In this document: positions 18,924 through 27,542 of the stretch, in pieces | Layout of the letters: the number at the start of each line of letters is the position of its first letter | Position numbering within the stretch: position 1 is the first letter of the stretch | DNA from: Prosthecobacter sp. | Lineage (GTDB): Bacteria > Verrucomicrobiota > Verrucomicrobiia > Verrucomicrobiales > Verrucomicrobiaceae | DNA length: 64,000 nucleotides | Assembly: GCA_019186985.1 (NCBI GenBank) | Contig: JABARQ010000005.1 | Span: 62,001-126,000, forward strand | Direction: 5' to 3' | Translations under genes and position numbers: made by a program | The notes under the pieces: model-generated | The model's input: the letters and a program-made list of their open reading frames with translations, nothing else | The model's database searches: none | What the model was told of the DNA's origin: nothing

Positions 18924-20723
18924 TCAGCGCAGCAGGGTGAGCGTGACCCTTCGGACATCCATGACCGAAGCGCCTGGAATCTCCAGGGCCCGGAGGGTCA
19001 GCGGTGCCTGGCCGGAAGGAAGGAGGATTTCGCCCAGCTTCAGGGTGCGAAACTCCTTCATCTGGCTTTCGCCATGAGGCCTGGGGAGGGTGTCCTGGTT
19101 GGTGTTCAGCGGCGGATCCCAGCCCGGCTCCACCCGGCCGCTCAGCCTTGACTCCTTGAAGCTGACTTCGATGAGCGATCCGGCATCGGGAACCTTGCAG
19201 GTGTAGTCAAGAGTGACCTCATACCTGCCTGCGGTGTGCACATCGAGCAGCCAGACCATGCTGTCCTCCCTGGCCGTCCAGTTGACAAAGTAGGAGCAGT
19301 TGGGGGCTCCGCTGCTGCGTTGAACTCCGCCGCGTGGTTCTCCATCCCGTGCGGGCAGCATGGTGGTGGGGAACTCGCGGTAGCCGACAGGTATGGGACG
19401 TGGATCAACGGCATTGGCTTCACCACCTTTCTTCTTTCCTCCCTTGGGCCTGGGCCTTGGTGCTTCGGAGGTCCCGAACATTTCCTGACGCCAGCTTTGG
19501 ATGGCGGCTGCAAGGGCCGCGGCCAGTTCAGGGGCCTGGTCATTGACGGGCTTGGTCTGGCCTGGATCGGCGGCCATGTCATAAAGCATGCCGGTGTTGT
19601 CGAGGCGGTGGGTCTGGGTGCGCACGCTGGCATTCATGGCCCAGGTCGAGAAGATCATGCGATCCGGCCATTCGACCTTCTGCCTGGTCAGAAGCGGGGA
19701 GAGGTCGCGGCCGTCGAGAGGTTTGTCGCCGACGCGTTTGACCTCCGCCAGGGAGGTCAGGGTGGGCAGGAGGTCGATGGCACCGCTGATCTGGGTGACG
19801 GTGTGACCTGCAGGAAGCCTGGCGGGCCAGCGGATGTAGCAGACGGAGCGCACGCCGCCTTCATCGGTGGTGCCCTTCTTGCCCTTCATGCCGCCGGTCC
19901 AGCGGTTGCTGTTCGGTCCGTTGTCGGAGAAGTAGACGACGATGGTGTTGTCTTCGAGGCCGTGCTGCTTCAGGCGCGAAAGGACACGTCCGACATTCAT
20001 GTCCTGATTCTCAAGCATGGCGAGGGCGCAGCGGGTTTCATCCGCCACCTCCTGGTCGGCGAGCGTCGCCTTCTGGGTGACGGGCATGTCCTTGAACTTT
20101 CTCCAGCTTGCCTCCGGTGCCGCCCAGGGGGAGTGGGGCGTGGTGAAGGGGATGTAGCAGAGGAAGGGGCCGTCCTTGTTGCGGTCGATGAAGTTCAATG
20201 CGCGGTCCGTGCAGACATCGACGATGTAGCCCTTGGTGCGGATCATGCGCCCGTCCTGCTCCAGCGGGGCGTCGAAATACTCGCCCCAGTGGCCTGAGGT
20301 ATGGCCGAAGTATTCGTCAAAGCCGCGTGCCATCGGGTGATAGGGCCACTGGCTGCCGTTGTGCCATTTGCCAAAGCAGCCTGTTGAGTAGCCTGCGGCC
20401 TTGAAAGCGTCTGCCAGGGTTTTTTCGCCGAGGTCCAGGCGCTCCTGGCCGGTGGAGACTCCGCGGACGCCGCCCCGGGGATGATACCTGCCGGTCAGGA
20501 ATTCGGCCCGGGTCGGGGCGCAGACAGGACAAACAAAAAACCTGTCCATGGACACGCCGGATCTGGCGATGGAGTCGATGCTGGGCGTGACCGCCATCCT
20601 ATTGCCTGAATGGCCGTAGTCCCCCCAGCCCGCGTCATCCGCCAGAAAGATGACGACGTTTGGCCGGGCTGAAAGCATGGGCTGGAGGGCCAGAAGGGCG
20701 GCGAGCAGGAGAAGAAGTTTCAT
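18924..20723 (-). CDS. Secreted sulfatase 1 with C-terminal carbohydrate-binding-like module
   Basis: This 599-residue hydrolase of sulfate esters has a signal peptide (MKLLLLLAALLAL) and the metal-binding start NVVIFLADDAGWGD. Cys68 in CAPTR is the residue expected to be converted to formylglycine. Later motifs GCFGKWH and FSDNGPN are conserved in the sulfatase fold. Residues from about 480 form an extra beta-rich module containing GRYEVTLDYTC, which resembles carbohydrate-binding domains attached to verrucomicrobial sulfatases. ATG 20723 is chosen over 20747 because it begins the signal peptide. It is the last of four sulfatases on this strand. The sulfated substrate is not predictable by eye. 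Confidence 0.88.
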   Translation of the reverse strand: MKLLLLLAALLALQPMLSARPNVVIFLADDAGWGDYGHSGNRMAVTPSIDSIARSGVSMDRFFVCPVCAPTRAEFLTGRYHPRGGVRGVSTGQERLDLGEKTLADAFKAAGYSTGCFGKWHNGSQWPYHPMARGFDEYFGHTSGHWGEYFDAPLEQDGRMIRTKGYIVDVCTDRALNFIDRNKDGPFLCYIPFTTPHSPWAAPEASWRKFKDMPVTQKATLADQEVADETRCALAMLENQDMNVGRVLSRLKQHGLEDNTIVVYFSDNGPNSNRWTGGMKGKKGTTDEGGVRSVCYIRWPARLPAGHTVTQISGAIDLLPTLTSLAEVKRVGDKPLDGRDLSPLLTRQKVEWPDRMIFSTWAMNASVRTQTHRLDNTGMLYDMAADPGQTKPVNDQAPELAAALAAAIQSWRQEMFGTSEAPRPRPKGGKKKGGEANAVDPRPIPVGYREFPTTMLPARDGEPRGGVQRSSGAPNCSYFVNWTAREDSMVWLLDVHTAGRYEVTLDYTCKVPDAGSLIEVSFKESRLSGRVEPGWDPPLNTNQDTLPRPHGESQMKEFRTLKLGEILLPSGQAPLTLRALEIPGASVMDVRRVTLTLLR

Positions 20724-20801
20724 GAGCGGGTTTCGAGTGTCGTGCAAACGGCGGTGCCAGGGCGGATCGTTCCAGGTTTCCGCCCGTTGAAGGCGGGCTT
20801 G

Positions 20802-22397
20802 TCAGGGTTGCTGGCTGGTGAATTCCTCCTGGGTCAGCCTGCCGTCCTTGTTCTTGTCAAATTGGCGGTAGCGCGACTCGGCGTTGTCCTTCTGAGCCAG
20901 ACCGTTGCGGTATTCTTCAAGCGTGAGGACACCGTTCTTGTCCTTGTCCCAGTTCTTGAAGGCCCGCCTGCGGGTCTCGGCAGTGACGGGTGTCGTCCGG
21001 ACTGCCACAGGCCTGGATGGTTTGGAAGCCGCCTTTGCCTGAAGGGCCGGGTTGACGGCCTTGGGCAGTGTTGCCAGCCAGGCATCAATGGCTTCGCGCA
21101 TGGTTTTCACCACTTCGGGCCGGGCCTCGGCCAGGTTGCCGGACTGGGTGCGGTCGGCGATGACGTCATAGAGTTCAGCGCGTTCCTTCGTTTCATCCAG
21201 GATGAGAACCCGTCGGCCGTCGCGCATGGCAAAGGCCGGCCAGTCGTCACCGGAGTGGCCGCCCTGCCACCACCAGAAGACCGGCTTGGTGCGGGTCTGT
21301 TTTTCGCCCTTGAAGGCGGGCAGCATGTCTTCGCCATCGCCTTTGTATCCTTCCGGGGGCCTGACTCCGCAGGCCGCCAGGACGGTGGGGAAGACATCGA
21401 CCCCGGCCAGGGCGGTTTCCTTGTCCACGCGGCCTTCAGGAACGACGCCGGGCCAGCGAACGAGGAAGGGGACGTTCACTCCGCCCATGAGCAGGCTGCG
21501 TTTGCGGCCGCGCAGGCCGCCGGTGCTCCCCTGGCTGAAGTAAAACTTCTGCCCGGGCTGGCTGTGGCTGTTCTCAGGTCCGTTGTCGCTGGAGAACATG
21601 ACCAGGGTGCTGCGGGCGATGCCCAGTTCATCCAGCAGGGCAAGCACTCGGCCGACCTGCCTGTCGGCCCTGGTCACTGCCGCATAATAGGTTCGCTGTG
21701 GCTCAGGTACGTCCGGATAGGGTTTCTTGTCATCCTCGGTGGCGGAGACGAGGTGATGGGTTTCGTGCAGCCAAAGGTTGAGATAAAAGGGGGTGCCGCC
21801 TGATTCACGGATGAAGCGAAGCGCGTGATCCGTGGCGGCGGTGCTTATCCAGGAGGCGGCGTGCTGGTCGTGCGCCGAGGCGTCTCCCATTTTGAGCCCG
21901 TAGTCCGTTCCATCGAAAACATGCGCACCGGGGCCGGTCCAGACGGCTGCTGCATCATATCCATAGGCCGGGGGCAGGGGGGCGCCGTCGATGGCTCCGC
22001 CTGACAGATGCCATTTTCCGAAGTGGGCGGTCCTGTAGCCCGCCTGCTTCATCACCCGGGGGAGGAGAGGGGCGCCGGGATCCAGCCAGTCCGGCATGTT
22101 GCGGGCCACATTTTGCTCATGCGTGGCGAAGTGCTGGTGCACGCCCCAGCGGGAGGGGAACTGGCCGGTCACGATGCCGGTGCGGCTTGGTGAGCAGACG
22201 GGGCTGACGACGGTGAAGCTCTGGAAGTCCGTGCCTTCACGGGCAAGCCGGTCAAGGCTTGGCGTCCGGATGCGAGGATGGCCGTGGCAGGCGAGGTCGC
22301 CGAAGCCGAGGTCGTCGGCATAGATGAACACGATGTTGGGCGATGCCTCTGCTGACGCCAGGGCTGCCAGGGCGCAGAGGATGAGGGCGCGGTTCAT
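20802..22397 (-). CDS. Secreted sulfatase 2 with C-terminal EF-hand pair
   Basis: A 531-residue arylsulfatase-type enzyme. It has a signal peptide (residues 1-18), the motif NIVFIYADDLGFGD, and Cys68 in CSPSR as formylglycine site. HFGKWHLSGG and SSDNGPE follow. After about residue 475 come two EF-hand loops (DKDKNGVLTLEE and DKNKDGRLTQEE), which should bind calcium. Such tails are common on planctomycete and verrucomicrobial secreted enzymes. The gene sits 78 bp upstream of sulfatase 1 and 56 bp downstream of sulfatase 3, so all are likely cotranscribed. Confidence 0.9.
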   Translation of the reverse strand: MNRALILCALAALASAEASPNIVFIYADDLGFGDLACHGHPRIRTPSLDRLAREGTDFQSFTVVSPVCSPSRTGIVTGQFPSRWGVHQHFATHEQNVARNMPDWLDPGAPLLPRVMKQAGYRTAHFGKWHLSGGAIDGAPLPPAYGYDAAAVWTGPGAHVFDGTDYGLKMGDASAHDQHAASWISTAATDHALRFIRESGGTPFYLNLWLHETHHLVSATEDDKKPYPDVPEPQRTYYAAVTRADRQVGRVLALLDELGIARSTLVMFSSDNGPENSHSQPGQKFYFSQGSTGGLRGRKRSLLMGGVNVPFLVRWPGVVPEGRVDKETALAGVDVFPTVLAACGVRPPEGYKGDGEDMLPAFKGEKQTRTKPVFWWWQGGHSGDDWPAFAMRDGRRVLILDETKERAELYDVIADRTQSGNLAEARPEVVKTMREAIDAWLATLPKAVNPALQAKAASKPSRPVAVRTTPVTAETRRRAFKNWDKDKNGVLTLEEYRNGLAQKDNAESRYRQFDKNKDGRLTQEEFTSQQP

Positions 22398-22453
22398 GCC
22401 TGGGCTGCGGTTTGAATTAAAACTTGGTTAGGAGCGGTCCGGCATGAGGCCTG

Positions 22454-24106
22454 TCATTTCCTCGCCTTTTTCGCCCTGGCCTTTGCCCTGCCCTTGGGCT
22501 GTTCGGCGAGAGTCTGCCTTGCCAGGGCGGTGAAGTCGTCGGTCTGCTTCTGCCAGAGCGTGGAGAGTTCCCGCACCTTTTCGGGCATCTGCGCCGCGAG
22601 GTCATGCTGCTCGGCACGGTCGGTTCTGAGGTCGTAGAGAGACCAGGCGTCCCCTTTGGCAGCGACCAGCTTCCAGTCGCCGACACGGATGGCTCGGTTG
22701 CCTTCATGCAGCCACCAGAGGGAGTCACGGCTGATGGTCTGGTCTTTGGCAAAGGCTGGCACGAGGCTCTTGCCGGGGGCCTCCGGGATGGGTTCGCCGT
22801 TCCAGTCACGGGGCTTCTGGATGCCGAGGAGGTCGAGAACCGTGGGAACGAAGTCGACCACATGGGCCGGGCTGTGGCGGAGTTCGCCCCTGGCGGTGAT
22901 GCCGGCGGGCCAGTGAACGACGAGGGGTGTGCTGATGCCGCCTTCGTGAACCCAGGTCTTGTGGCGGCGGTGAGGGGTGTTGCAGGCGCTTGAGAATCCT
23001 GGTCCGAGGCAGAGATAGCTGGCGGCGCTTCCCATGGGTGCGGCCGGGTCATGGCCGCCGTTGCGCACCATGATCTCGGCGCTGGCGCCGTTGTCCGAGG
23101 CGAAGAAGATGAGGGTGTTTTCAAAGGCTCCCATCGTCTTGAGCTGGCCGAGAATGCGCCCGATCTCCTGGTCCATGCGGTCGACCATGGCGGCGTGAAC
23201 GGCCATCTTGGCGGCCTGGAACCGGCGCTGTTCCTGGGTGAGATCGCCCCAGGGCAGGGGGCGGTTCACCTCGCCCGGGCCGAGTTTCTCCAGGGCATCT
23301 GGAAAGGCGTAGGGCGGGCCGATTTCCCGTTCGAGGGCGGAGAGGGTGGTGCGGGTGATGCCCATCTCCTTCTGCCGCGCGAAGCGGGCCTCGCGCATCT
23401 TCTCCCAGCCGTCGAGATACCTGTCGCGGTATTTGGCGATGTCCTCCGGCAGGGCGTGCAGGGGGAAGTGCGGGGCGATGAAGGGGATGTAGTGGAAGAA
23501 GGGACTGCCGGCATGGTTCCGTGCGTGATCCTTGAGAAGCCCGATGGCGTGATCGGCGGTGGCGATGGTGGCGTAATAGCCCTTTTCGTCAGCGGGCGGT
23601 GTCACGGGCACGTCATCAATCGAGTTTCCGGCGGCGGTGAAGAAGTTGCCCTGGTTCTTCATGTCGAGCGAGTGGTCGAATCCGCCGTCGAGAACCCTGC
23701 CGTCGATGTGCCACTTGCCGCTGTGGTAGCAGCGGTAGCCGGCGGGCTTGAGGAAGTCGGGAAGCAGGCGCGCCCACTTCTGCCGGACACCCTGGCCGCC
23801 ACCACCGACGCCCGGCAGCTCGTCGCGGTGGATCTGCTGGGCGTAGTAGCCGCTCAGCAGGGCGCCGCGCGTCGGCCAGCAGCGGGCGGTGTTGTAAAAC
23901 TGGGTGAAACGCAGTCCGTTGCCGGCGAGCGAGTCCAGGTTGGGCGTGGCGATTTCACCGCCGTAGCAGCCCAGGTCGGAATAGCCGAGGTCGTCGGCGA
24001 GGATGAACAGAATGTTAGGCCGGTCATTCCCAGCCGCGGCTGCGGAGATGACGAGGGGCGGAGCGAGCGAGAGAAGAAGGAATGCCAGGGCGCGGTGCAG
24101 CTTCAT
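22454..24106 (-). CDS. Secreted sulfatase 3
   Basis: A 550-residue formylglycine-dependent sulfatase. The start at 24106 gives a clean signal peptide (MKLHRALAFLLLSLAPPL), while the open frame upstream to 24373 encodes a Ser/Pro-rich stretch without protein character. Key motifs are NILFILADDLGYSDLGCYGG, Cys76 in CWPTR, the YHSGKWH motif and FASDNGAS. The C-terminus ends in a Lys/Arg/Ala-rich tail (about 20 residues). It differs from its neighbours in having no extra module. It is separated from sulfatase 4 by 313 bp. Confidence 0.9.
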   Translation of the reverse strand: MKLHRALAFLLLSLAPPLVISAAAAGNDRPNILFILADDLGYSDLGCYGGEIATPNLDSLAGNGLRFTQFYNTARCWPTRGALLSGYYAQQIHRDELPGVGGGGQGVRQKWARLLPDFLKPAGYRCYHSGKWHIDGRVLDGGFDHSLDMKNQGNFFTAAGNSIDDVPVTPPADEKGYYATIATADHAIGLLKDHARNHAGSPFFHYIPFIAPHFPLHALPEDIAKYRDRYLDGWEKMREARFARQKEMGITRTTLSALEREIGPPYAFPDALEKLGPGEVNRPLPWGDLTQEQRRFQAAKMAVHAAMVDRMDQEIGRILGQLKTMGAFENTLIFFASDNGASAEIMVRNGGHDPAAPMGSAASYLCLGPGFSSACNTPHRRHKTWVHEGGISTPLVVHWPAGITARGELRHSPAHVVDFVPTVLDLLGIQKPRDWNGEPIPEAPGKSLVPAFAKDQTISRDSLWWLHEGNRAIRVGDWKLVAAKGDAWSLYDLRTDRAEQHDLAAQMPEKVRELSTLWQKQTDDFTALARQTLAEQPKGRAKARAKKARK

Positions 24107-24419
24107 GGGTTCCCTGCAAACGCACTGGTGCCGGGCAGCTTGCGCTGAATTTGGCCGTGTCCGGGCCGCCTTCCGCCCGGTCAGGGGCATGAGGAGGGCT
24201 GTGAAAGGTGGCGACAGGAAAGAGGACCAGGGCTGTCCTGCGGAAACGATGGAGGAACGGGAGGTCGATGGACATGATGAGACGCCCATCGAGCGGCTGG
24301 GAGAGGGGCGAAGCTCTCCGGAAGATGATCCGGGCACGGCAGCGGCGTCCTTCTCGCTCGATGTTGCCTGCAAATGGCAGCAGGTGGAATGCCATCACGC
24401 GGACTGAATCGAACGCTGT
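24107..24419. other. Intergenic gap between sulfatases 3 and 4
   Basis: These 313 bp hold no convincing gene. An in-frame extension of sulfatase 3 covers most of it but reads as non-protein sequence. I see no strong inverted repeat with a T-run and no clear -35/-10 pair. It may contain the promoter for the three downstream sulfatases. Confidence 0.4.
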
Positions 24420-25916
24420 TCAGAGTGAGTAATCAGCGCCGGAGAGGCTTTTCAGCACGCTGTCCTGCCATTCGCGCAGATGCTGCTGAAGCTTCTGCAC
24501 AAGTTCGGGCTTCTCGGAGGCGATGCTGGTCCTTTCGCCAGGGTCCTTGTCCAGGTCGAAAAGCTCGACCAGGGGTCTGCCGGATTTTTGCTCGTGAACG
24601 ACGAGCTTGTGACTGCCATCGATGATCGAACGCGGGCCGAGGTGATCGGCTTCCGTGCCGGCTGGCTGGTGGTAGTTGGTGAAGTCACGCGTGGCCTTGC
24701 CGCCCATTTTTTTCACCAGGGGTGTGGTGCCCTGCTGAAGGGCCGGGGCGATGTAAGGCTCCGGTCTTGCCTTGATGAGCGAGGCGGTGTTGAACTCCCA
24801 GAAATGCAAGGCAGCCGGGCGTTCGGCCAGGGTGCCGTCGATCACCGGAGTGAGGTCCATGCCATCCAGCGGGCGCTTTGGAAGCGGCTGGCCGGCGATG
24901 GCGGCGAGGGTGGGCAGAAGGTCGCTGGTGGAGGCGCGAAAACGTGTGCTTCGTGGGCTGGGGATGCGGGCAGGCCATTCGATGAGGCCGGGCACCAGGA
25001 TGCCGCCCTCATAGACGGTGGCCTTGGTGCCGCGATGGGGGGCGCCCAGTGATGCGTCGGGAGAGGTGCCGTTGTCGCCGCAGTAGAAAAGCAGCGTGTT
25101 GTCGCGAAGGCCGGATTCAGAAAGGTGCCTGCGCAGCATGCCTATGGCGCGGTCCATGGCCGTGATCTCGGCATAGCGCTCCCTCAGCACCTCGCCCTGG
25201 GGCCTTGTGACCGGGCCGCCGGTTTCATTCGAGGTGAGCTTCACCTTTTTCGTGTATTTCGAAGGCAGGTCGTCATAGAGCGCCAGGTCCCCGGGCCGGC
25301 CGCTGTAAGGCTCGTGAGGTGAGCCGAACCAAATGATTTGAAAAAAGGGCCTGCCCGCCTTCTGCGCCCTGGAGATCGAGGCGATGGACTCGCGGACGAG
25401 GACTTCGGAGCTTTCTCCCTGGAACTGCTCCGGTGCGCCGCCATTGCGGGATAGCGAGGGGTTCAGCTCGAAGAAGTTGTCATGGGAAAGGCATTCATGG
25501 AAGCCCATGGCGAGGGGGCTGACGGGCGATTCCTTCTTCACCGCGCCGACATGCCACTTGCCGAGGTGGGTGCAGTGATAGCCGGCCCTGGCGAGAAGAC
25601 GGGCGCTTGTGACCTCCTCCGGTCGGAAGGACCAGCCTGGGGCAAAGGTGCCCATGCGGTTGGGATGGCGGCCGGTGAGAAAGCTGGCGCGTGTGGGGGA
25701 GCAGCTGGGGTGGGCGGCGTAAAAGCGCTCAAGCTTCAGGCCGGTGGCGGCCATGTCGTCAAGCACCGGTGTCTTCACATGAGGGTGGCCGTTGTAGCCG
25801 GTCTCCTCCCAGCCATGGTCGTCGCCCATCATGAGGATGATGCCGGCGGGGGCGGCCGAGGGGGCGGCGGGTGCGCACAGGCAGGCGAGGAGGACACATA
25901 GTTGGATCGGCTTCAT
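24420..25916 (-). CDS. Secreted sulfatase 4
   Basis: A 498-residue sulfatase, more divergent than the other three. It has a signal peptide (MKPIQLCVLLACLCAPAAPS), then GIILMMGDDHGWEETGY, with the usual ADD changed to GDD. Cys72 in CSPTR is the formylglycine position. THLGKWH and YCGDNGTS are also present. The N-terminal start was set at 25916 for the signal peptide; ATG 25991 is in frame but unlikely. It is divergently placed to the ThuA gene, with 131 bp between the two start codons. Confidence 0.88.
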   Translation of the reverse strand: MKPIQLCVLLACLCAPAAPSAAPAGIILMMGDDHGWEETGYNGHPHVKTPVLDDMAATGLKLERFYAAHPSCSPTRASFLTGRHPNRMGTFAPGWSFRPEEVTSARLLARAGYHCTHLGKWHVGAVKKESPVSPLAMGFHECLSHDNFFELNPSLSRNGGAPEQFQGESSEVLVRESIASISRAQKAGRPFFQIIWFGSPHEPYSGRPGDLALYDDLPSKYTKKVKLTSNETGGPVTRPQGEVLRERYAEITAMDRAIGMLRRHLSESGLRDNTLLFYCGDNGTSPDASLGAPHRGTKATVYEGGILVPGLIEWPARIPSPRSTRFRASTSDLLPTLAAIAGQPLPKRPLDGMDLTPVIDGTLAERPAALHFWEFNTASLIKARPEPYIAPALQQGTTPLVKKMGGKATRDFTNYHQPAGTEADHLGPRSIIDGSHKLVVHEQKSGRPLVELFDLDKDPGERTSIASEKPELVQKLQQHLREWQDSVLKSLSGADYSL

Positions 25917-26047
25917 GGAGCGGCTGGCAACGCTGCCGGATGCCGTGTTCTTCCAGGCCGCCGCAGCATGAACGGCAATGTTCCAAAGCACATGAAGTTG
26001 AAGTTGTCCTTGTCAGGCGCGGTGCTTTTCCGTCATGCTGGCAGGCC

Positions 26048-27025
26048 ATGCGCCCGCTGACCCTTCTCACCTTTTTGTTCGCCACTTCCGCAGCCCTTTC
26101 CCTGACGCCGGACGGACGGCACAAGCTGGTGCTGATCGCCGGGAAGCCCTCCCATCCGCCGGGCATGCATGAGTTTCGGGCCGGCACGCTGCTGCTGGAG
26201 AAGTGCCTGGCCTCCGTGCCCGGACTGATGGTGGACCGTCATGAGATGGGCTGGGTGAAGGATGAGGCCACCTTTGCTGATGCCGATGCGGTGGTGATCT
26301 ACGCCGATGGTGGAAAGGGCCACCCTGCCGTGCAGGGAAATCATCTGGAGACCCTGAAGAAGCTGATCGACAAGGGGGTCGGGTTTGGCTGCATGCATTA
26401 TGGCGTGGAGGTCGTGGCCGACCTGGGCGGCGCGGAGTTCAAGTCCTGGCTGGGCGGCCACTATGAAAACTCCTTTTCCTGCAACCCCATCTGGGAGCCG
26501 AGCTTTGCCAGCCTGCCCGAACACCCGATAGCCCGGGGCGTGAAGCCCTTCCGGATTGAGGACGAATGGTACATCAACATGCGTTTCCGTCCGGCATTCA
26601 AGGATGGCATTGTGCCGGCGGAGGATGCCGGGACGAAGTTTGTTCCGATCCTGGTGGCCACACCTTCGGATGCGGTGCGTGACGGCCCTTATGTTTATCC
26701 AAAGGGCCCCTATCCGCACATCCAGGCTGAGAAGGGCGCGCCGGAGGCCACGATGTGGAGCGTCGAGCGTCCGGACGGCGGCCGAGGCTTTGGCTTCACC
26801 GGCGGGCACTTCCATAAGAACTGGGGCAACGACGACTTCCGCAGGACCATTCTCAACGCTCTGCTCTGGGTGACAAAGATGGACGTGCCTGCCGCAGGCG
26901 TGGACTCGAAGGTTTCCGAAGAAGACCTGGGGCAGAACCTGGACCCGAAACCGGCTCCGAAACCCAAGAAGGCGGCGGGTCTGCCGACTCCTGGCATCTT
27001 CCAGCGCAAGGTGGCTATCCGCTGA
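26048..27025 (+). CDS. ThuA-domain protein with signal peptide
   Basis: The 325-residue product has a signal peptide (MRPLTLLTFLFATSAALS) and a single ThuA (trehalose-utilisation-like, glutamine amidotransferase-like) fold. Visible motifs are LVLIAGKPSHPPGMHEF, then ADAVVIYADGG and GVGFGCMHYGVEV, ending with GGHFHKNWGND, a typical ThuA signature. Exact activity of this family is unsettled; in these phyla it is common beside sulfatases and glycan-degradation genes. ATG 26048 gives the leader; longer frames overlap sulfatase 4. The last 40 residues are Pro/Lys-rich. Confidence 0.85.
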   Translation: MRPLTLLTFLFATSAALSLTPDGRHKLVLIAGKPSHPPGMHEFRAGTLLLEKCLASVPGLMVDRHEMGWVKDEATFADADAVVIYADGGKGHPAVQGNHLETLKKLIDKGVGFGCMHYGVEVVADLGGAEFKSWLGGHYENSFSCNPIWEPSFASLPEHPIARGVKPFRIEDEWYINMRFRPAFKDGIVPAEDAGTKFVPILVATPSDAVRDGPYVYPKGPYPHIQAEKGAPEATMWSVERPDGGRGFGFTGGHFHKNWGNDDFRRTILNALLWVTKMDVPAAGVDSKVSEEDLGQNLDPKPAPKPKKAAGLPTPGIFQRKVAIR

Positions 27026-27039
27026 GCAGTCTGACCGCC

Positions 27040-27519
27040 TCAACGGGGGATGTGCAGCCCGTCGTTGTGAATCTGGACGATGCGCCAGTCCCAGGGCCAG
27101 CGGCCTTTCTTGTGCCAGTGGAAGAACCAGGGGTCTTCGATTGAGTTGACCTGTGAGAGCACGGCTTCGCTGAAGCCGGCGCCGCGGCCTTCGACACGGA
27201 TCTGCATCTTCACCATGGCGAGGTCAGGAAGCACCTGGAGCCGGACGATGCGGGGCTTGACGGTGAGGCTGAAAAAGGAGCCCAGCACCTGGCGGGCGCC
27301 CTCCACGGCGCTCTCCCGGTCGTTGCCGTAGTCGTCCCTGTAGTCATCGGCCAGCATGGAGCGGACCTCGCCCCAGTCGCGGGATTCCACGGCGAGCAGA
27401 AATGCCCGCTGGCGGTCTTGGAGCTGCTCCTCCGGCGAGCGTCCGAAGGTCCGCCAGCAAAACCAGCCGAGACTCAGGAGAAGGACTGCCGGAATGAGGA
27501 TGAAAAGGAGGCGGCGCAT
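27040..27519 (-). CDS. Membrane-anchored NTF2/SnoaL-like small protein
   Basis: This 159-residue protein has an N-terminal hydrophobic helix (residues 3-22) followed by a soluble domain. The segment QRAFLLAVESRDWGEVRSMLADDY is the helix-loop start typical of NTF2-like folds, and the C-terminal WRIVQIHNDGLH strand closes it. No catalytic residues can be named. The gene starts 23 bp after menC on the same strand and is probably cotranscribed with it, though no functional link is evident. Confidence 0.6.
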   Translation of the reverse strand: MRRLLFILIPAVLLLSLGWFCWRTFGRSPEEQLQDRQRAFLLAVESRDWGEVRSMLADDYRDDYGNDRESAVEGARQVLGSFFSLTVKPRIVRLQVLPDLAMVKMQIRVEGRGAGFSEAVLSQVNSIEDPWFFHWHKKGRWPWDWRIVQIHNDGLHIPR

Positions 27520-27542
27520 GGTGTTGAAGGATGAAGTTGTGG

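Noticed and set aside
24107-24373. N-terminal extension of sulfatase 3
   Set aside because: The added 89 residues are Ser/Pro/Arg-rich and precede a good signal peptide, so the true start is ATG 24106.
25871-26047. Longer ThuA start
   Set aside because: It overlaps the divergent sulfatase 4 start and lacks a signal peptide, which appears at ATG 26048.
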